A stretch of DNA of 64,000 nucleotides from contig QVRM01002192.1 of the NCBI GenBank assembly GCA_003439945.1, positions 248,001 through 312,000 of the forward strand, given 5' to 3'. Below, piece by piece: positions 26,420 to 38,555 of this stretch. Source of the stretch: Dermanyssus gallinae (Eukaryota; Arthropoda; Arachnida; Mesostigmata; Dermanyssidae). The translations under genes were made by a program, and so were the position numbers. How positions within the stretch are numbered: position 1 is the stretch's first letter; each line of letters begins with the position of its first letter. The notes beneath the pieces are model-generated. The model had not been told where the DNA came from, did no database searches, and saw only the letters and a program-made list of their open reading frames with translations.

Positions 26420-27270
26420 TAGTTGTTTGGACAATTCGTCGCTAAAAAATAGCGTACTTATTACAAAAACAAATGCAAGACAAATGCGAGGCCTAATGGC
26501 TTGACCTTGGCCTAGTTGTCGCATCGTATTAAGTACATGGCATCAGATGCTACAATGTAGCTTTCTCCGTCTGCGTCGTAGCTTCGTAATTGCGGGGTGA
26601 GCAGCAGAGCATGCTGAATTCACAGAACTCAAGGACAGCTGCCATTTAGCGTCAATCGTTTTGAAGACGCTGCTACTGTCAGTCGTGGTAAGGCAGGCTT
26701 AATTTGAGACCTGGCCATGAGAATGAAAGTGCAGGAACAGTAGCGCAAAGGAGAGTATCTGAGGCTGCTATATTATTTCGCAGTGTTTAGAGACAATGCC
26801 GTTTTCAATGAAATACTCATATTATAGCTATAACATCTTCTTGTTGAAGCGTTAGTGAGCCTGTTTTTGTTGTTTGTAATCAGAACCGATAATCAAAGAC
26901 TAAAGTTATAATTAAAATTTTTTTTTATTTAATTCTAGACCCTCCTCCGTCCCCTAAGGGCTTGGAACCGTGAGGTATATCTTCAATGCACCGAGGGCCG
27001 GACATGTTGAGATATCTTGGGTTTTCCCAACAGTCCTTGTGGCAGCATGGCCGCTGACTCTCAGCAATATAGTTTATCATCTATTCTCAATAAGCATCGC
27101 TCAAATACAATTCGATCAACAATAGAGATTAAACCGGCGACACCCCTGTAAATGACAACCATTAGCGCACTAGTCCCTTAGACCATGCCGCCAGGAAATA
27201 GAAGGCTGGCGTCCGTCAACCTACAACCTCATGAATACCGGACAATAAATACATTTGCCACCAAACTACA
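26420..27270. other. No gene seen; dispersed repeat fragment
   Basis: Around 26,935-27,045 a block containing CTTCAATGCACCG and CCAACAGTCCTTG recurs at 31,880-31,985 in the same order and strand. Otherwise featureless AT-rich DNA. Confidence 0.55.
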
Positions 27271-27279
27271 TTTCTCGGC

Positions 27280-27330
27280 TATTATTATTATTATTATTGT
27301 GAGGCGTGAATGTGTATCCTCGTTATTTAA
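27280..27330 (-). repeat. Solo 3' tail of the YLDD-RT family
   Basis: Read on the minus strand, TTCACGCCTCACAAT is followed by (AAT)n. This matches the 3' end at 19.79 kb and the tail at 44.70 kb, and is probably a very short 5'-truncated insertion. Confidence 0.6.
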
Positions 27331-27378
27331 TAGTAACCACCAGTTATTATTATTACTAATGTTACCATTTATAACCAA

Positions 27379-27457
27379 CTAGATAGATATGTGTTATCTA
27401 TCTAGAAAACACAAATACTAATTTGTGTTATGCTACACACAAATTAGTATTTTTGTT
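27379..27457. repeat. Two adjacent hairpins
   Basis: Hairpin 1 at 27,379-27,405 has perfect 10-bp arms (CTAGATAGAT) and a 7-base loop. Hairpin 2 at 27,408-27,457 has 21-bp arms with one mismatch (AACACAAATACTAATTTG in the left arm) and an 8-base loop. Confidence 0.85.
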
Positions 27458-27459
27458 AC

Positions 27460-28600
27460 CAGCATACAGCTATAAGGTTCGCACATGTTATTATTATTAA
27501 ACTTTACTAGTAATGTAAATACATAGCCTTTCAAGCTTTTTGCTTAAAACATCAGACTTTATACTTACATAATGTTTATGTCTTGGGTCCCGCATAAGCT
27601 TAGCAGTAATAACGGGACAAAGTGTCTAAATCTTACAAAACGCTAGCTTGTCTCTAAAAGTAGCTTGTAGCTTTATTTTGGCAAGTGTAATTATTGACAT
27701 TTGTTGGCCGTTCCGATTTGTCCACGGGTCGCCCTGAAAAAGATGATAGATTGAGAATGGCCAAGCACGTTTCGAGGACAAGACCGCGACGCTAGACGCG
27801 TCGCCGACGACGCCGGCCGGCGTTTACCGAGCGTACTCCATATGTGTCTCATACATTTGCAGGCTTCTACTCTTTGTTTTGTGTCGTTCTGTTTCCGATA
27901 TGCGCCCCAGACGCGAGTGGGCTCTGCGGGAGTAATCTGCAGTTCGTTCCAATTCTAAAACAAATCTCATCCATCACGGGTCACAGTGATATGCACCTAA
28001 GAGGTTGACGGGGGCAGATATGTTTGCCTGAGCTCAGCTGAATTTATTTTTCGTATATTACATTATCTTTGTGGGACACATGTTACAAGAGATTAGCTAA
28101 GCCAGTGTGCCTAGCGGGTATGTATTGTTGAAGCTGAATGCCAAAGTAATGTTTTTCTCACTACAATTTTGTATACCAAAATATGTTCCGAAATTAATGT
28201 CGCCTCATTAAGTTTTTATGGCTAATCAATAAACCTAGCTATATTCGCAAAGATGTATGTTATACTTTATCTGTGGTTATCTATTCACACTTAGATAAAT
28301 ATGCATGTACGTGAACATTTGATTAACCTATTCGATATGCAAGTTGTTAGTGAAAACCGTCGACCAAATAAAACCTGATTAATTTATGCTGAACCAAGTT
28401 AGAGTGGGCCATCTGTTCTTACAGTTACCTATAATGCGTGCCGTTTAGCAAGTGTACGTCATCCCTGGCTGTTATTGTTATTGTTGTTGTAATCGTTGCC
28501 ATATTAGTTTCTAACGTTATTCTACCACTAGTGTGCTGGCCGCCTTTATAATATACTCCTATATAGGAATACCATCTGAAGCTTCCGAAAATCACATCCG
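27460..28600. other. No gene seen
   Basis: Mostly AT-rich. A GC-richer patch at about 27,720-27,850 (GCGTCGCCGACGACGCCGGC) could be an exon or regulatory element, but no frame is convincing. Confidence 0.4.
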
Positions 28601-28610
28601 GAATTAACGT

Positions 28611-28636
28611 CTATATATATATATATATATATATAT
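28611..28636. repeat. (TA)n microsatellite
   Basis: A short TA run. About 70 bases further on, the phrase CCACTATG...TGGCGTACC is repeated as CCACTATG...TGGTGTACC, a small local duplication. Confidence 0.85.
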
Positions 28637-28779
28637 GCATTGTATTGTTTCTGATACCACTATGTTGGCGTACCGTCGATGAAAATACGATTATATATAA
28701 ATATATACACATATACACAACCATAATTGCATTGTGTCATCCTGGTACCACTATGGTGGTGTACCACTCGATCGAAATA

Positions 28780-29230
28780 CGATTGCGGAGGGGCAGTAAG
28801 ATCGGAAGTGATCCTCTTTAACCGGAAATTGTGTTGTGCTGCTTCGACACCGACAGCATAGCACTCTGCGAAATAGCTCACCCGTCAATGGCTTCGGCCG
28901 GAGGCTACGCCCGTTCGGTAAGCTACGGCTCCGAACGGTGACGAGGTCGATGACAAAATCACGCACATCACGCATCGCCAATCGGCACCCCTTTATCTTC
29001 TACTACAAGCGATTACAAGTAACGACGGTCGGTCATAACTCACGGCCAAGCAGCTGGGGGCGGCAAACGTTGTACAGATCCGACAGATAGGGATCAAGTA
29101 GAGAACAAAGGGAAACGAGCAGAAAATGAGAAAAATAGAGAGAGAGAGAGAGAGAGAGAGCGCGAGAGAGAGCGCGGCGGGGGAAGAGCGGCGTGAAGAA
29201 ACGGAGCGTCCGATTATCCTACACAAACCA
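28780..29230. promoter_or_regulatory. GC-richer block, candidate 5' exon or promoter
   Basis: A CpG-containing block in AT-rich surroundings. A minus-strand frame from 28,981 (MAMRDVRDFVIDLVTVRSRS) runs to a possible donor G|GTGAGC near 28,884. It includes a (GA)n tract at 29,142-29,165. No recognised product. Confidence 0.25.
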
Positions 29231-29479
29231 CCATAACAGCTACCGGATATCGATTGATTCTGTAACGACCGCTTTTTGCTTGTTCTACGAAGATATTCTA
29301 TTGTAACAGTGATGTGTAGGCTGATCGATTGATCGCCGAGAATGTGTGAGTGTGTCGAGTGTAGCTGCTTAAAAGGTATTGTTTACAGTATTTTCGAAAC
29401 AGAATGGAATATTTAGGATTCATGTACGTATGTATATATATATATATGATTGATTGATTGATTTATTCGCTTGATAAGT

Positions 29480-29530
29480 GTGTGTACACATATCACCCTT
29501 TTATATCAGGGGCGCATTGTGCTGCAGCTA
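29480..29530 (-). repeat. Solo 3' end of the retroelement at 13.1-14.2 kb
   Basis: The reverse complement GCGCCCCTGATATAAAAGGG is nearly identical to the 3' terminus near 14,258 and, as there, sits beside a (TA)n run. Confidence 0.6.
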
Positions 29531-29546
29531 TATATATATATATATA

Positions 29547-29972
29547 TACAGGGTCTATCATAACCGTATGTACTTAATTTGAGTTTTGATAGAACTCGGC
29601 AGGAAAATAATTTTTCCTAATGAAAGGAGAGGGCAAAAACGTCTTGTTTAAGAGTGAGGATGAAATTTACAAAAGTAGTTATTTAGATTTCTCTCCTATC
29701 TAGTTGTGCAAAATCTATTCGACTTTTGCTAGTTTGCGTCGGGTCTCATTTAGAATGACTCATGTAGAATTTTCCGCCGAAGACGCTGGTATGATCGGTT
29801 ACCTCATGCGTCAACTGGTTTCCCCGCAAGCATAGATGGCACAATTATGAAAGAGTAAAGAGGCAGAATTACTACATACATACATTTCATCCTCATTATT
29901 AAATAAGTATTTTCTTGCCGAGTTCTACTAAACCTCAAAATAAGTACATTTGGTCAGGATAGATCCTGTATG
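29547..29972. mobile_element. CAGGG-ended long-inverted-repeat element, copy 1
   Basis: It starts TACAGGGTCTATCATAACC and ends with the inverted counterpart GGATAGATCCTGTA. Subterminal inverted blocks include GATAGAACTCGGCAGGAAAA against TTCTTGCCGAGTTCTA. Internal sequence matches copies at 36.5-37.5 and 62.3-62.9 kb. TA runs flank both ends, consistent with TA target choice. No transposase is encoded. Confidence 0.75.
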
Positions 29973-29979
29973 TATATAT

Positions 29980-31020
29980 ATATATAAACTTCGTTTTTGT
30001 CAACGCGGTTACAGCAGTATAGAATATACAGAAATATGTAGTGCACCACATTAGGTTTCATTAATCTCACAAACCCATGCCCCAAGCATTTGCCATGAGA
30101 ACATATTATTGACTGTCCCTATCCTTGCAGTTTGCCAAAAATATGTATTAGTTGTCAAACTTTGTTTGCACATGGTTATGCAGGCGTAATATCACGTAAT
30201 TTTTATTTTTTTGACAACTAGGCATTGCTGTCAACATTGCAACGTCTTGATTGACTCTACTTAAATTTATTTATTAAACCTTCTCCTCAATAGCCTCAAT
30301 ACGCTTTTTAATATTTGGCCGCCGTACCTCGCAATAAGATATGCACGTTTGTACAATTTATTTACGGAATAAATGTGTATAAAATTCCGAAGTCATGTTG
30401 CGTCAAGATCGCGGATTGAGTTTACAATGGGTATAACTTTATGGTCAAGTGTGTATTAGTGTAGTGCTTTAAGACAAATTGCGGTACACTTTGGGACAGA
30501 TGGAGTCATATTATTGTTCATACATTATTGTGATATCTCGTCGATAGTAAATGATGCTCCTACTCGGTGCTAGAGTGACCACATAGGAATACATTTTCAT
30601 TAACTTTGTTCTCTCTCAAATCAACATAGACGCTAATATTCAAAACAGCTTCTGCGCGAACAAGCGGCCTAGTTCATCTCAATTCTTAAATGACGTTTAC
30701 AGAGTTTGCCTCGAGCATGAAGGTTGCTGTCGTATTCTTGCCCATGTAAATATATGATTTATTATTTTTTTTTAAATTTATATATTTATACTTGAGCATC
30801 GAAACATCTCTGAGTACATTCGCGTGTTTGTATAGATTTTTCTTCTAGCTTAACGATTTAAGCTTAATCTAGGGCCTTGATGACCTACGGCAATTGGGCC
30901 CAAGTCTTTTGTGGAACAGCTTGTGTTTTGTTGCAACATCCGAAGTAAAGTGAAAGCGAAGCTCTGCAGACTAATAATTTGACGTTACAAGAGCTCGTTG
31001 TGCTAGCTCTACGCGTGCTA
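29980..31020. other. No gene seen
   Basis: AT-rich sequence without recognisable coding, RNA or repeat content. Confidence 0.6.
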
Positions 31021-31025
31021 CACTA

Positions 31026-31026
<1 letters not shown>

Positions 31027-31074
<48 letters not shown>
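31027..31074. repeat. (TA)n microsatellite
   Basis: About 48 bases of TA. Confidence 0.95.
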
Positions 31075-31079
<5 letters not shown>

Positions 31080-33180
31080 GCATCAGGCAATGCGTAATGG
31101 AACTCTCTGATGGAGTGCGTTTTGAGCCGATGCAGATACTTTGCGTTTAGTGGTAAGTTTTCGATGAGTACAACAGCAGCCGTTGACACTGACATACATG
31201 ACACACATGCGCACAAAACCAGTAAACGAGATCAGTTGGCTGGAGCTGGCCGTATAGGCGGGGCCGCGCAACCAGCCTTCTTCCATCCTTATTATTTGGC
31301 CGTCATTCTGCGCGTCTAACATGTGAAAATGAGGCGCATTGATTTGTGTTAGGATATCACAAACAGTCTGATTGCGGGTATAAGCGACACAGGGATAATA
31401 TTCAAGAGCGTTCGGTGCGTCCCACCCTCGACAGTAGCAGCAACAACAACGTACATGTGAGTTCTATCTTATTTTGAGCAAACGATTAAACCGTCCTCCT
31501 GACGCTGAGCAAAACCCGGAGGCTCCGGCAAGTGTTAAGAAATCTCTTTGTTTCTTTTCATATCGGTGATATATAGGCACAGCGTAGACTGCGGTTTAAT
31601 GCACACAAAATCGTTTAGGCTGCTTAAAGGCAGAGCAAGGTCATTCGTAGTTCGGCAAAGCGGTGACTATGGATACCATCTTTATATTGAGTCGAATTTT
31701 TCTGGTCCCTGGTTATTGCAATGATGTTTTCAGTGTCATTGTGCAATCTGTAGTTATCGTGAATCAAGCTAAGTCACATTGGCAGTCGTTCATTCGTAAA
31801 GTCGCTACGGCATGCGATCAAACAAGTGTGTTTTAAGGGTGTGAGTCAAACAAGCTGGAATTATAAATCATCGACTACTCTCCCACCCCTACGAGCTTGG
31901 ACCAGCAGTGAGGCATAAGAATCACTTCAATGCACCGCATCTAAGGCTTCCTCAACAGTCCTTGGCGGCTGATTCTAATCATAGGCCTGGTTTTATTATT
32001 TGCTCGCAGTTATCATTTTAGCTAACTCGAATGGTCTGCTGCTATCGTAGGGCGCATTGGATAGCTCTACTAGGCGTTAAGTCGCAAGCGCAATTTCAGT
32101 GCCGATCGTTACTACGCTAAGCGAGAGGAAGGGTCGAACATGTCATACAGCAACGACTAAGTGTTGCCATATGTTCATCAGATCTACGGAAGATCTGACG
32201 GCATTCACACGGGGTTATCAACCGTGAAAACGTGATATACTGTCACATGCCCATTTCCAACTCAGCCTGATTTAATATCTTAGACTAAGACGCTCTGCTG
32301 TTGTGCTTGCAAGTTGGAGCGCAGCTTTACGTACCTTCACTCAAGCTCTGCGCAATTAATCATCGTGACGTAGAGTTGGACCATGTTCTGAGACGCCCAC
32401 TATCCCCATCATTGCATACTATTATTATAGACAACCATACCTTTTTAACCCTCTTAATAAAGAAAGTGTTGGAAGCAAGCATTGTGATCTGATCTAAAAT
32501 CCTTTTGGGGCCCTCACGAAGTTGTTGTCGAGATTTTTATGACATTTTGTGTACTTGTCGATACTATTCTCACTGAAATTTAGATTTGATCGTTTAAATT
32601 TAAATGTACACGTATTGTAGAGGCTTCGAAGCAGTGACGAGCTCCAATCAATAAATGGCGCAAAGTTTGCGTGAAGCCGCAATTACGAGATAATTATCAC
32701 GTCACGCCTCACGGCGTGCTGTCATGTAAATCTAAGGTAAAAGAGTGAACCTGATATTAATGTCTATAAAATAGTTATCGAACTAACTATGCCAATTTGA
32801 AGGCATTTTGGCATAGAGTGCGGATCTAAATATAAGGATGTTTGCCTCGAGTTTAATTTAGTTTAATGAGTGGCTTTGCTCTGTCATGTTTTGCAAAATC
32901 AATTGGTTGACATACATGAGGGACATGTTTATTGTTGCTACTCTACAGTTTTCCAGATAAATGTTATTTTTAAACTTGGCGAATCTCTAGCAATTTCACC
33001 TTGACGACGTGAAAATGGAATAGCTCCTCTAGTCACGCATTTTTCGTTGTAATGTTCTACAAGCTGCTCTTGTTGTCTTATAAAAGTTTTCGTCGTTATT
33101 GTTGTTATCCCCAGAACATTTTTTCTTTCGGTCACAAGAAATTGTATCTTTAAGAGCGGCATTTTGTGGATTTTGTTTTG
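31080..33180. other. No gene seen; fragment of a dispersed repeat
   Basis: A plus-strand 14-codon stretch at 31,110 ends at a strong donor AGTG|GTAAGT, but nothing upstream supports an exon. The block at 31,870-31,985 repeats part of 26,935-27,045. Confidence 0.45.
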
Positions 33181-33282
33181 TTGTTGCTGTTAGTCGCAAA
33201 TGTCGCGTTGCGGCGCCTGTCGCCGCCGGACTATATTACAGCAGCACTCGTGGCACCTGTAACAGCCTGGCGCTATGCGACT

Positions 33283-33299
33283 GACTGACTGACTGACTA
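33283..33299. repeat. (GACT)n short tandem repeat
   Basis: Four units of GACT. Confidence 0.85.
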
Positions 33300-33469
33300 C
33301 AGGTGTCAGAGCTTCCGCAAGCGCTACTACTGTTGTCGCCGCTTATGCAAAGCACCGAGTCTAAGCCGTACTCAGTGGCCGTCACACAACAAAACAATTA
33401 AGTCATGCGTATACGCTGCATATGCGTGCACGTAATTTTCCTAACGACCATAGCGACGGTGATAGTATT

Positions 33470-33860
33470 TCGTCAGAACTACAGTGCGCGGAGCTCTTCT
33501 TGTTGTTGACGGTCGTGGCTGTGGTTATTGTTGCTGTGACTAGTACTGCTACCGCTGCGTCAGTTGCTGTTGCTGCATTTGTTGTTGTTGTTGTGGTTAT
33601 TGTTGTTGTTGTTGTTGTTATTCTCGTTGTTGGTTCCCCTTTTGAACCCGGTTGCAGCATCGGCCGCGACTACGACATCTTGGGTAGTTCGTCGTCGCCA
33701 GCGTCGTACAAAAACACGACGGGCGACTTGAACAGAAACAGCTGCGACGATAGCTGCAACAGCAGCATTTGAGACTCTCCAACCCTTCTCTCGACATTTA
33801 GGATTCTCTTAATCCTCTCAACATTTTCGATAGCGATGTCGAAAACATGCACCTCCGGCT
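33470..33860. repeat. GTT-rich low-complexity block duplicated at 42.88-43.12 kb
   Basis: (GTT)n-rich DNA is followed by GTTGGTTCCCCTTTTGAACC, GTCGTCGCCAGCGTCGTAC, AAACAGCTGCGACGATAG and TCTCGACATTTAGGATTCTC. The same landmarks recur in order at 42,895-43,100. No frame is convincingly coding. It may be the 5' region of a duplicated gene or a transposon. Confidence 0.65.
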
Positions 33861-34197
33861 AGCGGGCAGTGGAGCATGTGTTTTAAGAAGCTTCAATCGA
33901 CAACAAAAACTTTAGAGATAGGATAAAGCCCTACCTCTGAGGAGTATAGCCGAGTATTTTGATGCATACGTTAAACCCCGTGGAGGACATTAAAACGTCA
34001 ATGCTTGAAGAAAATGTGAAGCTCGTCTGAGGGCTACGTTGACGACAACTAGCCTTGCTAGAACTAGAAACTAGAAAACATACCATATAGCCAGCGCAGA
34101 CCCTAGGCTTGGAAGTTGTATCTCTAAATAATATGCATTTCGACCACTTCGACTCACAAGAAATGAGTGGCCTGGAGAGTACCTTGTGAAACATTAC

Positions 34198-34403
34198 AGG
34201 GCGAAGATGAATCGAGGCTGGTGGCGTGATGTATTCGCCTGCGCTTCGCGACCGGAGGAGACACATAGGTGCGCGGGTTCGAACCCCACCGTTGCACATT
34301 TGTATTTATGGGGTCCGTCTATGAAGCAGTGCGAAAAGCAATTCCGTGGACGTTAAATCTTGGCTGGGGTCAGCCCAAAAAATTATTTTTAGGGCGAAGA
34401 TGA
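34198..34403 (+). mobile_element. tRNA-derived SINE with 13-bp target-site duplication
   Basis: The direct repeat AGGGCGAAGATGA at 34,198-34,210 and 34,391-34,403 encloses a 180-bp body. The head carries Pol III boxes: A-like TGGCGTGATGT at 34,222 and B GGTTCGAACCC at 34,276. The body ends in an A/T-rich tail (CCCAAAAAATTATTTTT). The structure and duplication show insertion by retrotransposition. The head differs from the SINE at 2.3 kb, so this is a separate family. Confidence 0.85.
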
Positions 34404-34409
34404 GGCGCG

Positions 34410-36085
34410 GGTTATCCTGGCCTTATAATTGACTTCTGTTGTCTCTGGAAGAAGATGGTACAGTGACTAGCAATTTGTGTACTACAAAATAACTTTCACC
34501 CTTCTTGTAGGGAATAGTTCTTATACTACGATAACGTGTCGGCCCATAGGGCTGAACACGGAAGTTTTATTCCCGCACCAGGAGTAAATCTAGTGAAGCT
34601 CGTAGCTTATTCACCTGACTTAGCAAAGAAAAGCTTGGCAGTTGACTGCAATTCGGCACTGAGAGCCGTTGTAATGAAGATAGGAAAAATCGCAATTTGA
34701 AAATGTGGTTTGATGCATAGATCCACATTCAATCTATAGACACATGTGAATTTTACGATCGAAATAACAATTATATTGTCCCAAACGCAAATTAAACAAA
34801 TATCTAAAATATATTATATGTATTGCAAACACTACAAACTAGGTCCCCAAGTACAGTCGGAAAGACAGCGCTGGACATGAGCTTTTTAACCCACAATATT
34901 TCTAACTTTAAGTTAGCTTTGAATTAAACACATGGCAAATGAAATAAATGCACACGTTCTCACGCGGGACTACATTTATGATAGAATAATCCTTACATTA
35001 TTGCTTTTCCGACTAGACCACTTTGAAAATTAACTTTGTCGGTAAAAATCCGCGTCCGTTATAAATTTTTTGTTTTAAATGATTCGATTGTTTCGCTACA
35101 GTCACGAGTGCGATAACTGACTAACCTTTGGTAATTCTTTCTTTAAACAAAAAGTTCTTCTGCAGTAGTCGTGTTTTGAATGAATGAGCACTAGTGTGGT
35201 TTACGGCCCTGACGTTCTCAAGGACCGTTTGGTTTGAAAATTATTTGCCAGAATAGCTAGCGTGAAATACTCTAATATAAATAAAAAATAATAAAATGGT
35301 TGAATCGTGCGCAGTTTCATTGGTGGGCACAGATAAAATGAGCGGCCGCAGTTTGCATCTAACAGTTGAATAATTCAAAATGCATCACCACAAGTGAGCG
35401 TTAAGGAATGTCATAGAGACTCCAATGATGTAAGGAACTCTGGAATGCTCTTAGTTGCGTTTTAAGACGTTAAAATTGTGTCCTTTTTGAGAAAGATGAT
35501 GGTTGAGGATGAATGATCGATCGTTTACAATGAAGTGACGCGTAGGAGGTTCAGGGGATCAAAGAGCAGTCTTTCTTAAAATGCTGGCAAGATGGGCTTT
35601 AGACGAAAACATGATTTTGTGCGTCTGGTGGAATTTTACAGTGTACAGTATTACTGTAATAGACTATTGGAAAAAAACAAGTGCCAAGAAATACAAAAAG
35701 CATTATACACCTTTAAAAAAAGCCTTTGCTCAAAAACGACCTGAACAGGTCAACAGAAACAGGTGTGATCTATAGACATAGCGCTCGTATGTCTTCGCTA
35801 CGCATGTATTTAAGCACGCGTAAGAAACAACTAAAATGTTCTTTAAATATTTTGCCGCATTATCTATAGCGTACCGTTTAGCACCATCGAATAATCATTT
35901 CTCCTTTCCTCTTTAATTTTGCCGTCCTGAAAATACCTTCTTAAATTCGAACACCGTGTTGTACTCAAAATTCACCCGACTTTTGTTGCCAAAAGCCTTA
36001 GGTCTTAACTTATTCCTTAAATTATTAGTTTTCCCATCAATTTTACTAAGCTGGTCCAACAAAAGTGTAATTACATCCATCGTTG
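34410..36085. other. No gene seen
   Basis: AT-rich DNA with short chance open frames. Confidence 0.6.
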
Positions 36086-36091
36086 AAAATA

Positions 36092-36507
36092 ATTGTATGC
36101 AGGAAAATCGCTTTTACATTTGTATGCAAATAATGCAAAATTGATTACAACCCCAACGGCTAGAACCGAAAACGTTTAACGAAATAATCAGATGGAATTG
36201 GAATCTATTTAGATCCTTTTGATATGAACAAAGAAACGTTTACCAACTTATCAGTGTTATATCGATCATCAGAGATCCAAGTCACGCATCTGGTGGCGTA
36301 AGAAGACATGCACTGCGTGACTTGGGCCATTGATGATCAATATATTACTGCTATGTTGGTAAACGTTACGTTGTTCATATTACAGGATCAAAATACAAAC
36401 CAATTTAATCTGATTACAGATAATAGATATTTTCCTTAAACGCTACCGGTTCCGTGCAAATTAAATTTTTTGCATACAAATGTAAAGGCAATTTTCCTGC
36501 ATGCAAT
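36092..36507. mobile_element. Foldback (hairpin) element, 416 bp
   Basis: The two halves are inverted copies throughout. The outer ends are ATTGTATGCAGGAAAATCGC against the reverse complement of the right end, ATTGCATGCAGGAAAATTGC. The middle arms share AACGTTTACCAAC, and the inner arms share CCAAGTCACGCA around a loop of about 25 bases near 36,300. Arm length is about 195 bases with divergence that increases in the outer-middle part. No ORF. Such structures are typical of non-autonomous foldback or MITE-type DNA elements. Confidence 0.8.
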
Positions 36508-36515
36508 ATATACGG

Positions 36516-37533
36516 GATCAATCGTATCGTTATATATTTATTTTAAGGTTTGATAGAACTCGGCAAAAAAATAAGTTTTCCCAATGGAAGGAGGAGGAAA
36601 CGTCTTGTTTAGGAAAGAGTGAAATTTATAAAAGTAGTTATTCCGCCACTTTTTCCTTACATAGTTGCGCAAAATCTACATTTGCGGGAAAACCAGTCGA
36701 CGCATGAGGGAACTGATTATACCGGCGTGTTTGGCGCAAAATGCGCCAAAAATGTACGTCCAAAAACTACTCTCAGGCAATAGCAAATTTAATGCCTACC
36801 ATTTTTGTACCAAAGTGATGGTACTGCGTTACGTAGTTGTCAAGTAACTAGGCTTTTTCGGTAGCCATGTCGAAAGCGAAGGCATGCATACTTGCATAGG
36901 GTGTATGAGAAAGTTAGGTATATATTCTGAGGTTTGGTAGAACTCAGCAAGAGAATAATTTTTCCTAGTGAAAGGAGAGGGCGGAAACGTCTTGGCATAA
37001 TTTTACGGTTCTGGACGTGAAAGCTTGCACGTAAAACATAACAACTATGACTGTCGAAAAAGCTTAGTTACTTGGCAACTACGTAACGCAGCACCATCAC
37101 TTTCGTACGAAAATGGTGTGCATTAAATTTGCTATTGCGTGAGAGTGGTTTATTGGACGTACATTTTTGGTCATAACGGAAACAATTCACGATTTTTCAC
37201 GTAAAAGCGTTAACGTTACATATCGATTTTTTATGACTTCTTTTAATCTGGGGTTATTCGCTTTTCGCTACACAAGCTAGTGAAGTGCCTTCGTGCAGAC
37301 TTTTCCGCCGCACATGCCGGTATAATCGGTTCCTGCATGCGTTGACTGGTTCTCCCGCAAATGTAGAATTTGCACAACTATGTTGGGGAAAAAAGGCAGA
37401 ATAACTATATTTGTAACTGTCACTCTCTCTCCTAAACAAGACGTTTCCGCTCCCTCCTTCCATTGAGAAAAATTATTTTCCTGCCGAGTTCTACCAAATC
37501 TCGAAATAAGTACATAACGACATGAATGGCCCT

Positions 37534-37535
<2 letters not shown>
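36516..37535. mobile_element. CAGGG-ended long-inverted-repeat element, copy 2, composite
   Basis: The left end (GATAGAACTCGGC, then GAAACGTCTTGTTTAGG) is mirrored at the right end (CTAAACAAGACGTTTCCGC, then CCTGCCGAGTTCTACCAAAT, ending GGCCCTGTTTATA). A further partial left end at about 36,930-36,990 and an inverted internal stretch at 37,070-37,190 show that one copy sits inside or beside another. Internal blocks such as CTCAGGCAATAGCA match the copy at 62.3 kb. Confidence 0.75.

Positions 37536-37536
<1 letters not shown>

Positions 37537-37565
<29 letters not shown>
37537..37565. repeat. (TA)n microsatellite
   Basis: A TA run flanking the right end of the inverted-repeat element. Confidence 0.9.
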
Positions 37566-37567
<2 letters not shown>

Positions 37568-37739
37568 TTTTTTACGAGTTTGTTATGCACGCTGGCGCCG
37601 AAATACATAGATACATACTGCAATGTTCTAGTGCAGCCACCACTCGGAAGAGCAGAAAAGAAACAGGCGTCTATCTAAAGTCGCTTGTATCTCGGTGCGT
37701 ATTAGTGCTGCTACATAATTAGATGCTGCGAATATCGTA

Positions 37740-38001
37740 ACAGGCGTCTCCGTTGTACAGAAACGACGTCAACAGCATCAACATGAACAACGGCAGCCGG
37801 ATCGGGAGAAGACCCACGATCGACCGCGAACTTCGAAGGCCGACAACAACAACAACAGCAGCAGCAGCACGCTCGCCGTCCGACGATCTGTGTCTGCTTG
37901 CCGATTCTGCCCACTTCGACAACCATACGAAGTCACAGATGGTGGCGACGTCGTCGTCGTACCCCACACTGCTACGTTGCTACTACCGAAGATCCTACAA
38001 C

Positions 38002-38033
<32 letters not shown>

Positions 38034-38060
38034 TAACAAAACTGCTATTACTAGGACAAT
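37740..38060. repeat. CAA/CAG-rich low-complexity block
   Basis: ACA and GCA trinucleotide runs at about 37,840-37,870 and 37,998-38,035. The plus-strand frame 37,753-38,067 reads poly-Thr/Ala and poly-Asn, the minus-strand frame poly-Cys. It is more likely an untranslated or promoter region than a gene. Confidence 0.6.
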
Positions 38061-38555
38061 GACATAAGCTGCCACTACACTATGTACTGCTAGTACCATT
38101 CGTACGAATACCACTGGCTACTTAGAAGTACGTTAAAATCTTCTAAAGCGGATGTCTGGCTGGGCTGCCGCTGCTACGGGCGATATCTACAAAACAAGTA
38201 ATCAATACGTCTGATCAAGCCGATACGCTGGAAGCGGCGCGAAGTCGCTCATCGTTTGATTCAACTGATTCAGCACTGGCAACTGATTCGTAACTGATCA
38301 TATTGCCGTGCCGCCCTTTGGGTGGCGTTGGTGCCGCGTTTGCACAGCTGCTGAGCATGATTGGACCATCCAGCGCCTTTGTCATCGTCATCATCAGCAA
38401 CACACTCATCACTATTAATTACCGCCTTCAATATCCACATAAACGTCAACACTTCGAGATCAAACCAGGATGAATATCCGTATCTTGTCAGGTTTTTGTG
38501 TTTTTCTCTCAGCGAGTACACTTTCTGTTCCGTCTCAGTGACGTATATGTATATA

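Noticed and set aside
33422..33772. 116-codon ORF with poly-Val, looking like a membrane protein
   Set aside because: The hydrophobic run is (GTT)n microsatellite; no conserved context.
37753..38067. 104-codon ORF with poly-Thr and poly-Asn
   Set aside because: Low-complexity translation of CAA/CAG repeats; other frames are equally open.
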